Shown piece by piece: positions 38,501 to 51,800 of a DNA stretch of 64,000 nucleotides. Source of the stretch: Panopea generosa (Eukaryota > Mollusca > Bivalvia > Adapedonta > Hiatellidae); assembly GCA_029582155.1 (NCBI GenBank), contig CM055901.1, positions 43,239,616 to 43,303,615 of the forward strand, in the 5' to 3' direction. Below the pieces are notes generated by a model, which searched no databases, had not been told where the DNA came from, and worked only from the letters and a program-made list of their open reading frames with translations. Numbering within the stretch: the first letter of the stretch is position 1; each line of letters starts with the position of its first letter. Position numbers and translations under genes: made by a program.

Positions 38501-41500
38501 TACTACCAAGTCTGAGGTATGATCTGGCCGGGGATCGAGTCCGCAGCCTTCCGAATGCGGGCGAACGCTCTACCCCTAGACCACCGCCGCGGTAGTCTAT
38601 TCTCCAACCGAGGCCATTGCTTCACCAAGAACAGAGACAATCTATGATAAAATTATGCAGATTCTTGTAATAATTTGCTGCGTATCCAAAAGAAGTACCC
38701 AAATAAACATTTAATGGAGACTTATATCCTCAGCTAGTGTAATATCTCCAGGAACGAGAGAGTGAATCAACATCTAAGCCGATTAGACGTTACATGGAAT
38801 TTTCTTACTTCTAACATATAAACTAGGAAACTGTCACGCAATTCGATATCGTTTCGTCTATCTTTTGGTTGTGTCACAAACGCGGTTGATTTGAACAACT
38901 ATATGTTACTGTTGAAATATGGTGTGCTTTCATTATTTACCTGTCTGTCGGCAAGGTGGGCCATTCCACAAGCAACATTTAGAGCAAACTTCAATAAGCT
39001 AGAGTAAGCCATAGGAGCGAAACTCTGAACGTTGCTGTACATTTTTTGTTTCTTTTTTCGGCTGTTGCGCAGGTGTGTGCGCAGATCGCCAAGCGGGCAA
39101 TATTCCATGGCAACAAACAGTGTTCCTGGAATAAGAAAACAAAAAACAGGAATAACATAAACATAGAATAAGTTCAATATATATATATAACAGATTGCGT
39201 CAAAACTGCATATTCTATTTCACTAAAAATGGCTTCCTGTAAACACTGAACATTGTTGTTTTATAAGTGTCCATAAATTAATTTTAATCAGCAGCAAGTG
39301 GCGAACCAACATGACATTTTTTGGTATTTTTCTAAATAATGATCGCTCTGATAAGATTCTTATTACTCAATGGATTTTGACCAAAGATTGTAGAGATACC
39401 TTTAGAACATGAATGTAATCCTCGACAAATAGTTACACATATTTGGTACTTCCCCAAAAACACATTTCAGGTTATAAATGGTTTTATTAGTGGAGGAAGA
39501 CCTCAAAATGAATCTGGATAGAACCACAATCCTTCCACAAGTAACTGCCAAGCTTTCTCACATCAAGTTTTTTTGAACGAGATGGACTCGAACCTACGAC
39601 CTTCGACCTTTGCGGTATGAGGCAAGTGATCGTATCTAAACTATGTTTTATCAAAATCCGTTGAATATTTAGAAAGCTATCAAAGATTTTTTATCAGAGT
39701 CGAAAATGAATATCTTACGGAAAAAATAGAATAAATACTGAGGTCACTTTGAAGTAAGCTTCGTTTCGATTTCATTTGGTAAATGTCATATGTAATAAAA
39801 ACGTCAATATAGGACAAACATCAAAATAAATAGGACAGATAACCAGATAAACTGCAACTCACCCCCTATATTGCAGGATCCGGCCAGACAGACGACATTG
39901 GGATGGTGACCCACTTTTTTCAATATCAACAGTTCGTTCATGAAATCAGTTTTATCCTTTTCTGATGCAGACACTGGAATATTTCAAACACATGATTTAA
40001 CATATACATGTAATGGTAAACAAATGATTAAGACGGTATAAACATGACAAGGAGACGGAGCAATGACGGAATAATAAAACTATTATGAGTTATCTAGCTA
40101 ATATATGACGTAAGAATAATTCCAAAACTCAAATCGGGTTCGATTCATATGCAATAAAATAAGCTACCTTTTAAAGACTTGACGGCGACGGCTATGTTGT
40201 GGCTTCGTACATTTTTTATATAACCTTTTCTGACTTGTCCAAATTGTCCGGTACCAAGTTTTTCAGAAGTCAGAATGAGATTTGCCTTAGTTATCTCCCA
40301 TGGCCCGGCTTGAACTTGCTCGTAAACATGGGGTTCGGCGTCCTCGTTGCTACGAACCTTAAATATACGTTATGCTGCAATTGATCATGCGACTTCTACT
40401 TATCAATATCTAATATTTTATGTGCAAAATCTTTGTTTAAGGAATGCATTCCATTGGGAATTTAATTTGTTTCTAATATTAAGTAATGGTCACATGTAGC
40501 TCCCACCAACTACCTCTCTTTAGTGACGGTAGAAAGATAAGTACGCCCAAGAAATCATAGCTCTGTGAATTGGTTTGGCATAATTTTTTTGTTTAAAATG
40601 CTTAAAAATGGTCATATTTCTTTACATATATGAGAACATATGAGAACATTGGAACATTTTTATGAGTTCTGTCAATTTTGAATAACATACGGTACTGTTC
40701 GGTGAAGCTACAGCAGCTTGAATATGATAGTGATACACGGCCAAAATGTACAGAATTGTCAAAAATGAAGGGGTTTCATCAAACCATCGAAATTGTGAAA
40801 AAGCAATGTGGTCCTGCATATTTGAACTAACAGACGATTATCTATGGAAACAAAAAAACTTGTACAACTAGAGCAACGTACACGACACTGACCGATGCTA
40901 TGCCAATCAAGTGTGTATATAACAATAAGCATATAAGATTATCATATGTTTATAGGTTTGCTGAGACCATGGCGCTCACACGTGAATGCTTAAACTCTGG
41001 GGAGTCTGGGATAGCATTCACCAACCGTTCTTATGAATATTTTTAGATTTGAACTCAAGAATGGAGTTTGAATAACACGCTTAGGGACCATTTCTTGAGG
41101 CCAAATTTTGCAAGCAAGTAGGGATACACCTATTGTCAAACACTAGTAGGCTCTCGTAATTATTCTATCTGCTATGTAAACTAGATATATAAGACTAAAA
41201 TTTGGATTTTCAAGCTCAAATCTAAGAATATTCTAAAGAAATATAGTGACTACGGTCCCAAGTGTTCAACCCTTAACATTACCTCATTTGATTGATATGT
41301 GAGCACCTGATATTATGCCGTTTAATGAACACTGGTTGTTGTACCTAACATAACCGGTTGATTGAGTTATTATCAATATATAAAACTTACCGATGAGAGC
41401 CTGTGTAGTCTGGAGGCAATGTCAATACGCCGTGGTCTGATGAAGACGAAGTAAAGGACCGTGGAAGATAAGGCTATAAAAAGTAACACTATAACGACAA

Positions 41501-42383
41501 CAAGAAGCGACACTGTCGACTGCTTCTTCATCTCATCGTCTTCCGTCTGCTTGATTTCTGTCAGAGAAAATTCTTCTAAAATATTGAAATCATGTTTTAA
41601 TTTTAACGTTGATGATTAAAAAGGAAATAAACAAATGTACTCAGTCAAAGTTTCATTGAAATCTATGTTCAATATATGTTGCAAACGTTGATGAGAAGAC
41701 TTCCGGATGAATATGTACAGTCAGACCTGTGTTAAGTAGTCACCTCTATGAAGCAGCCATTTGCCTAAAGCAGCCACATTTTCTATTTCTCATGTATATG
41801 CTTTCATAGCAAATAAACCTGTATTTAGCAATAACCTGTCTTTAAAATGCCACTTTTGCTCCTTCCCTTGTCTGGCTTCTTAAGGTTTGGCTGTAGTTAT
41901 TAAATCTAAACGCCATTCTAAATAATTGACCTCAATCAGGTATTTACTATTGGCAATGTGGTTGTTTCTATAAGGTATGGTCGTACGACTTTTATTATTT
42001 TCATCCGTTGAAGAGAACTCAGGCATAAAGACTCGTATTTTTAAGTTAACAAGACTTGCCGTAATCCCAACTGTTATTACCTTTTGATTTTCGCTGTGCA
42101 CAAAAGCGTCCGTCCCAGCCGACCTTACATCCATTTTCACAAACACCAGAGGTTGTGTTGCATGGGGCGTCATCTGCACACTGACCACAGCTCATGGCAC
42201 AGCTTTTCCCGTAGTAATGGGCTTCACATTCTGTAAAAGAACGATATTACAGGCATAAACAAAAATACATATTCTTAAATCAAATCATCATCATTACTCT
42301 CACTCTCACTATCTTTTTTTTATTATTATTACTATTATCATTATTATTATTATTACTATCACTATTAAATCACTATCATCATT

Positions 42384-42447
<64 letters not shown>

Positions 42448-42549
42448 CATTGTCATTATCATTATCATTATCATTATCATTATCATTATCATATTATCAT
42501 ATTATCATTATTATCATTATTATCATTATTATCAATATCATTATTATTA

Positions 42550-42596
<47 letters not shown>

Positions 42597-42626
42597 GTTA
42601 TTATTGTTATTATTATCATTATCACT

Positions 42627-42685
<59 letters not shown>

Positions 42686-42839
42686 TGTCATTATCTTTTT
42701 AATTATTATCATTATCATCATAAGTATCATTATTACTACTATTATTATGATTATTACTATTAATTTTATCACTATTATTATTATTATCATTATTATTATT
42801 TCTATTATCATTAATATTATTATTATATTATTATTATTA

Positions 42840-42884
<45 letters not shown>

Positions 42885-45800
42885 CACTATCATAACTATA
42901 ATTATCACTATCACTTTCATCATCATCATCCTTATCATTGTCATTATCTTTTTTATTATTATAATCTTTTTAATTATTATTATTATTATCATTATTAGTA
43001 TCATTATCATTATTATTATCATTATTATTATTATTAATTTTATCATTATTATTATTATTATTATTATATTTATTATTACTTTTATTATTATTATTATTAT
43101 TTTCATCATTAGTATCATTATTATTATTAATTTTATCATTATTATTATTTTCATTATTATTATTAATATTATTATTATCATCAATATCACCATTATCATC
43201 ATTATCACCATTATCATTATTATTATAAAATAAAATATCATTAGTAATGGGGTTCAACGCAATGTCCAACACATGGAAGGTTATGTGGCATATCCAGTTT
43301 AACGGTGGAGGAAGACCCATGTAAACATGAACAACATAATATTTGATTTCCACAATTTGTCCTGCATAATTAACGTCAAATACTTTTCATCGAAATGTTG
43401 TTGGTGGGTGGGTGGGGGGCACAGATAAATATTAAAATCAGTTTGATAACACTCTTGCAAAACAACAGATATATACAATTAATTCGATTATTCCCCACCA
43501 TGTATAAATTCTATAACTCAACGTGCGTTTATCTATTCTTAATCTAGAAGTAAGCCACGCAGCCAAAACAAATCAATGTCCACACTGTCTGGATTCTTTG
43601 TGTATTCTGTATTTTGAAATTTACTAATGCTTTCTTCTCACTGACTTCTCACTGAAACGTTACAAACATGTCTCTATGGTTACCTACCTAAACGACAGTT
43701 TAAACCCCGCCAGCCTGGGAAACATCCGCCAGGACAATAACCGGTGTCCCTGGCGCACATATTCCCCTCACAATGTCCACACTGGTGTCTACAATTGTCT
43801 CCGTAACTATTCGGACCACACTCTGAAAATTCAACAACAAATCTAACATCAAAGTACCTTTAATATTATTATAAATATCATAACTAATACATAATTACCA
43901 TTAGCTTCAACATAGATATAGTATTTGACGATATTAAACCTTTCGAAACACGCGGGATCAATCAAAAACATTCGAATGAAACACGTGTTCAATTATTACT
44001 TACAAAGAGTAAATGAGTTGTTCGATTAAACGCATAGTTACGAAAAAGGGTTGTTCTACAACTGTGTGTATCTACAAGTATAACCTTTTACATACTTACT
44101 TGTTTTACACAAGTGACCGGTGTATCCTGCGGCACAGCCGGTCCTACATATTCCGGTAACCTGGTCGCATGTTCCTGACTTACAATGACCACAGTGGAAA
44201 TCGCAAACATCACCGTACCACCCAGGACTGCACGCTAATCACAGAAAATATCATACTTCTATTAGTGTAGTTTATATTTTCAAATAAACAAAGTAAATAT
44301 CTTCTTTTTTGCCACTTGGGTATAAATGCTAATGGATTGTAGAATTATTTGATATTACAAATATTGTTATTTTTTACGCCTTTACATCAACGGAATTTCA
44401 GATATATATACACCTAATCATCGTCCATAAGATCCGCTATGCGGTTAACCAATACTAGACACACCTTATCTTTGCAATTCATTGACTACTTCCCACACTC
44501 GCAGAGGTGAGAGACTCATGACCGTAGAACAAAGTTCATGATCAATCATTACAGAGACTGCGGCCGGGAGAGGATTAGAACTCACGACCCTCTGGACGTG
44601 TAACCGACTGAGCTAAACTTGCCCGGCATACATAATTATATATATATAATCAAATCAATTATCTCGCTTAATATTTGGTGAAATATATCCAGTTGTTAAT
44701 ATCATAATCACAGGTAAATAAAATTGCACACATTTTTAACGCTCTTAAGTAAATTAGCAATTTCTTTATAATGCTTTGCTTTTAAAATTAACTTATAATT
44801 CTTACTTATTTTGGGCGTTGGCTTAACTCCGTGAGTTCAATTGCGATGTATTTATCATAACTTTCGTCATAACATCGTTTTGAAGCAATAAATTATCCGA
44901 AAATATATCACTGATAGAAATTGAATTATACATTTATTTTTAATTTAGATAAATATAAAAAAAAATGTTGCGTACATTCAGTTTTACACGTATGTGCATG
45001 ATGCATCACAGCGTTTCGAAGTGTTATACCAGAATATGATATTGACCCTTGTTCCACTACATCTTTTATATCTCTGCCTTTTTACGTTTGATAGAAAGCA
45101 GAAGCAACATTTTTTACAAAAATATTAATATTACGTCTATGAAGAAATCTAGAAATGTTTTTAGGAAACAAAGGATGAGGCATGTAGAAGTGACTCATTT
45201 AGCACCGGTATACGTACTTGCCGTGCATTCCTTTCCGATCCAACCCGGTGCACATCCATTTGTACATTCTCCCGTCACGTGGTTACAGTTCTTGTTATCG
45301 GCACAATGGCCACATTTTCCCGTGCAGTCTATACCGTATGTCATATTATCACAAACTAAAAAATATAAATAAACGGATGTGAGTCTTACTTTTTAACTCA
45401 CCTGAGCCAAAGTCTCATGGCGAGCTTTTGTGATCGCCATGTGTCCTCCGTCGTCAACATTTGCTTCTTCTCTGACACCCCAGACAGATTTTCACCAAAT
45501 TTGGTGTAAAACATTGTTACATGCATCTATCTGAAGTTTATTAAAATCATGACCCTGGGGTTTCACCAAAAGTTCTAAATTCTTATCCGTAAGTACAAGG
45601 CCTTAGGCTTTGGTATTTTGCATAAAGTATCAATCAGTTTCTCTCAGGTTCGTTCAAGCCATGGCCCCAGGGTCAAGATGGGCCCCATCCTGGGAACTTA
45701 CTAACCAAATGAGTTTGTATTAATTATAAAATATTCCTATGAGTAGTGTCTTAAAGTTTGTTCAAATATAGATGCTAAGGTTCAGTAAGGAGTTTTTTTA

Positions 45801-48800
45801 TATATATGAATACTATGGGAAAACAGGAAATTGTGTTTTTCTCATCCATTTTTGTACTATTCCAATCATAATGATTAAGCATTCTTAGTAATATCAGTTG
45901 AGAGTGGGTCCTTCAAATGAGATTTTATATCAAAAAGAGGCCAGCTGGGTACCGAAAAGAGATCTGTCCTTTAAATGAGATTCAATACACATACGGGTCG
46001 GCAGGGAACAAACAACGTGATAAAAATGTACTTTCCAAAAATATTTTTCCCAAGAACAAATCCTCTGTGGTAAAATTGATCCTTACTAGTAGGGGCATCG
46101 ATTTTGTTCAAAAACATGAGCTAGTGTTCTCTGGGACCGTAGTTTTTACACGGGAATACTATGTGAATACAGTTAATTCTCAAAATTAGAAAAGTGACAG
46201 GTGAAACTAGGTAAGTGACTTAGGCCGTCTTGGGCTTCTTGTTATGAATTATACATATTTAAAGTAGTCGTCATCTTCCTATTATCTTCACCATGAACGC
46301 CTCCGCTCAATTACAGGTCAGTACTTATTTGCACCCGAGAGTAAGCTAATTTGCACACGAGAGTAAACTCATTTGCAGTCTACCATTTTAGAAGCCACGA
46401 CCTTATCTTTGAACGTACTATGTGAATATGCTATATTCTATCACTGTAAACGTCTCATAAACGTTTGAATGTAAAATTAGCTTAAGCGTTAATTATAAAT
46501 CCTCAGTGAAATATAGCAACGAAGATGGTATAAAACATTTATGAAATTATTTTACCATTGTCGCATTTGTCCCCGGTCCACCCCGGCGCACATCCATTGA
46601 TGCAGGAACCAGTCACAATGTTACAGGGTTTTTTGTTACGGCAGTTAGTACACTCGTTCTTACACCCGTTACCGTAGTAATACGGGTCACAACCTACAAT
46701 ATCATTTTTCTTTTATACAAAATATATTGAACAATCAAATTTGATTTGGATATTCATTTTATGAAGTATTAAATTATGTTTAAAAATCCATGACTTAACC
46801 AAATAAATGTAACATTAATTATTTAAATATAACAATTAAAAGTATTCTATGAAGGTCCCATGGCAAATTTAGTTCTTATTAATAATTCAAGTATTATCAC
46901 ATTATTAAGTACAGCTTAATAATTAGTATTGTAGTCTATTGCGCGTTCCTGCATAATATACATGACAGCTGTCTTACCTTTATTACACAAAGCTCCCGTA
47001 AATCCCGATATACAGTCTTCTGGGCATTCTCCTGTGATGGCGTCACAGATTGCGTCATCATGACAGTGCCCGCAGCTCCTCTGACAGTTGACGCCATAGT
47101 AATAATCCGGACAAGCTTTTGTAAAAAAACAATACAACATGATAGATAATGTTGTCGTTATGAGTTATTTGTTTTTTCATACATATATATTTAGAATGTT
47201 TAACCTAATATTCTATGTATTTGTTAGTGTTTATTATCTGAGAATGGTGTCATTCTGAGTGTCAGTATGGAAATGACTTGTCCCATTCCACTAACCTTAT
47301 TCCATTTAATGTTATTGAAATGACTCGTCCCATTCCACTAACCTTATTCCATTTAATGATATTGAATGACTCGTCCCATTCCACTAACCTCATTCCATTT
47401 AATGATATTGAAATGACTCGTCCCATTCCACTATACTTATTCCATTTAATGATATTGAATGACTCGTCCCATTCCACTAACCTTATTCCATTTAATGATT
47501 CCACTAACCTTATTCCATTTAATGATATTGAAAAGACTCGTCCCATTCCATTAACATTATTCCATTTAATGATACTGAAATGACGCGTCCCATTCCACTA
47601 ACCTTATTCCATTTAATGATATTGAAATGACTCGTCCCATTCCACTAACCTAATTCCATTTAATGATATTGAATGACTCGTCCCATTCCACTAACCTTAT
47701 TCCATTTAATGATATTGAATGACTAGTTCCATTCCACTAACCTTATTCCATTTAATGATATTGAATGACTCGTCCCATTCCACTTACCTGATTCCATTTA
47801 ATGATATTGAATGACTGGTCCCATTCCACTAACTTATTCAATTTAAATATATTGAAATAACTCGTCCCATTCCACTTTACTTATTCCATTAAATGCTATT
47901 GAAATGACGCGTTCCATTCCACTAACATCATTCAATTTAATGATATTGAAATGACTCGTCCCATTCCACTATACTTATTCCATTTATCCCATTCCACTAA
48001 CCTTATTCAATTTAATGATATTGAATGACTCTTCCTATTTCACTAACCTTATTCCATTTAATGATATTGAAATGACTCGTCCCATTCCACTGACCTTATT
48101 CCATTTAATGATATTGAATGACTAGTCCCATTCCACTATACTTATTCCATTTAATGCTATTGAATGACTCGTCCCATTCCACTAACCTTATTACATTTAA
48201 TGATATTGAAATGACTCGTCCCATTCTACTATACTTATTCCATTTAATGATATTGAATGACTCGTCTCATTCCACTAACCTTATGCCATTTAATTATATT
48301 GAAATGACTCGTCCAATTCCACTAACCTTATTCCATTTAATGATATTGAAATGACTCGTCCCATTCCACTAACCTTATTCCATTGAATGATACTGAAATG
48401 ATTCGTCCCATTCCACTAACCTTATTCCATTTAATGATATTGAAATGACTCGTCCCATTCCAATAACCTTATTCCATTTAATGAAATTGAATGACTCGTC
48501 CCATTCCACTAACCTTATTCCATTTAATAATATTGAAATGACTCGTCCCATTCCACAAACCTTACTCCATTTAATGATATTGAAATGACTCGTCCCCATT
48601 CCACTGAAATGACTCGTCCCATTCCACTAACCTTATTCAATTTAATGATATTGAATGACTCGTCCCATTCCGCTAACCTTATTCCATTTAATGATATTGA
48701 ATGACTCGTCCCATTCCACTGTATTTATTCCATTTAATGATATTGAATGACTAGTCCCATTCCACTAACCTTATTCCATTTAATGATATTGAAATGACTC

Positions 48801-51800
48801 GTCCCATTCCATTAACCTCATTCCATTTAATGATATTGAAATGACTCGTCCCATTCCACTAACCTTATTCCATTAAATAATATTGAATGACTCGTCCCAT
48901 TCCACTTACCATATTCCATTTAATGATATTGAAATGACTCGTCCCATTCCAATAACCTTATTCCATTTAATGATATTGAATGACTCGTCCCATTCCACTA
49001 ACCTTATTCCATTTAATAATATTGAAATGACTCGTCCCATTCCACAAACCTTATTCCATCTAATGATACTGAAATGACTCGTCCCCATTCCACTGAAATG
49101 ACTCGTCCCATTCCACTAACCTTATTCAATTTAATGATATTGAATGACTCGTCCCATTCCACTAACCTTATTCCATTTAATGATATTGAATGACTCGTCC
49201 CATTCCACTGTATTTATTCCATTTAATGATATTGAATTACTAGTCCCATTCCACTAACCTTATTCCATTTAATGATATTGAAATGACTCGTCCCATTCCA
49301 CTAACCTCATTCCATTTAATGATATTGAAATGACTCGTCCCATTCCACTAACCTTATTCCATTAAATAATATTGAATGACTCGTCCCATTCCACTTACCA
49401 TATTCCATTTAATGATATTGAAATGACTCGTCCCATTCCACTAACCTTATTCCATTTAATGATATTGAAATGGCTCGTCCCATTCCAATAAACTTATTCC
49501 ATTTAATGATATTGAAATGACATGTCCCATCCAACTACATTTATTCTATTTAATGATATTGAAATGGCTCGTCCCATTCCACTAACCTTGTTCTATTTAA
49601 TGATATTAAAATGACTCTTCCAATTCCACTGTACTTATTCCATTTAATGATATTGAAATAACGTGTCCCATTCCACTATACTTATCATCCATTTAATGAT
49701 ATTGAAATGACATGTCCTATCCCACTACATTTATTCCATTTAATGATATTGAAATGACTCGTCCCATTCCACTAACCTTATTCCATTTAATGATATTGAA
49801 TTGCTCGTCCCATTCCACTGTACTTATTCCATTTAATGATATTGAAATGACATGTCCCATTCCACTATACTTATTCCATTTAATGATATTGAAATGACAT
49901 GTTCAATTCCACTAACCTTTTTCAATTTAATGATATTGAATAACTCGTCCCATTCCATTAACCTTATTCCATTTAATGATATTGAATGACTCGTCCCATT
50001 CCACTATACTTATTCCATTAAATGATATTGAAATGACATGTTCAATTCCACTAACCTTTTTCAATTTAATGATATTGAATAACTCGTCCCATTCCATTAA
50101 CCTTATTCCATTTAATGATATTGAAATGACCCGTCCCATTCCACTTACCTTATTCCATTTAATAATATTGAAATGACTCGTCCCCTTCCACTTACCTTAT
50201 TCCATTTAATAATATTGAAATGACTCGTCCCATTCCACTAATGTTATTCCATTGAATGATATTGAATGACTCGTCTCGTTCCACTATACTTATTCCAGTT
50301 AATGATATTGAAATGACGTGTCCCATTCCACTTTAATTATTCCAGTTAATGATATTGAAATGACGTGTCCCATTCCACTATACTCATTCCATTAAATGAT
50401 ATTGAAATGACGTGTCCCATTCCAGTATTATTCCATTTAATGATATTGAAATGACATGTCCCATCCCACTACATTTATTCCATTTAATGATATTGAAATG
50501 ACTCTTCCCATTCCACTATACTTATCCCATTAATTGATATTGAAATGACATGTCCCATTCCAATATACTTGTTCCATTTAATGATATTGAAATGACTCGT
50601 CCTATTCCACTGTACTTATTCCATTTAATGATATTGAAATATCATGTCCTATCCCACTACATTTATTCCATTTAATGATATTGAAGTGACATGTCCCATT
50701 CCATTATACATATTCCATTGAATGATATTGAAATGACATGTCCCATTCCACTAAACATATTCCATTGAATGATATTGAAATGACGTGTCCCATTCCACTA
50801 TACTTATCCCATTTATTGATATTGAAATGACTCTTCCCATTCCACTATACTTATTCCATTGAATGATATTGAAATGACACGTCCTATCCCACTACATTTA
50901 TTCCATTTAATGATATTGAAATGACATGTCCCATTTCACTATACATATTCCATTTAATGATATTGAAATGACATGTCCTATCCCACTACATTTATTCCAT
51001 TCAATGATATTGAAATGACAGGTCCCATTCCACTATACATATTCCTTTTAATGATATTGAAATGACTTGTCCCATTCCACTAAACATATTCCATTGAATG
51101 ATATTGAAATGACTCCTCCAATTCCACTGTACTTATTCCATTAAATGATATTGAAATGACTTGTCCCATTCCACTATACTTATTCCATTTAATGATATTG
51201 AAATGACATGTCCTATCCCACTACATTTATTCCATTCAATGATATTGAAATGACAGGTCCCATTCCACTCTACATATTCCTTTTAATGATATTGAAATGA
51301 CTTGTCCCATTCCACTATACATATTCCTTTTAATGATATTGAAATGACTTGTCCCATTCCACTAAACATTCCCATTGAATGATATTGAAATGACTCCTCC
51401 AATTCCACTGTACTTATTCCATTAAATGATATTGAAATGACTTGTCCCATTCCACTATACTTATTCCATTTAATGATATTGAAATGACATGTCCTATCCC
51501 ACTACATTTATTCCATTCAATGATATTGAAATGACAGGTCCCATTCCACTCTACATATTCCTTTTAATGATATTGAAATGACTTGTCCCATTCCACTATA
51601 CATATTCCATTGAATGATATTGAAATGACTCCTCCAATACCACTGTACTTATTCCATTTAATGATATTTAAATGACTTGTCCCATTCCACTATACTTATT
51701 CCATTTAATGATATTGAAATGACATGTCCTATCCCACTACATTTATTCCATTCAATGATATTGAAATGACAGGTCCCATTCCACTCTACATATTCCTTTT

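Noticed and set aside
41030..41240. Possible MITE with GAATATT.TTAGATTTGA inverted ends
   Set aside because: Arms match over about 20 bp with mismatches and no target duplication was found. Too weak to call.
42450..43353. Poly-isoleucine, poly-methionine and asparagine-rich frames
   Set aside because: Trinucleotide microsatellite read in various frames.
44560..44635. Functional tRNA gene on the minus strand
   Set aside because: A and B boxes are clear but the acceptor stem does not close, and a long shared SINE body follows. It is a tRNA-derived SINE head.
45917..46189. 90-codon plus-strand open frame
   Set aside because: Lies within or beside a dispersed repeat in an intron of gene B. No domain, splice or family support.
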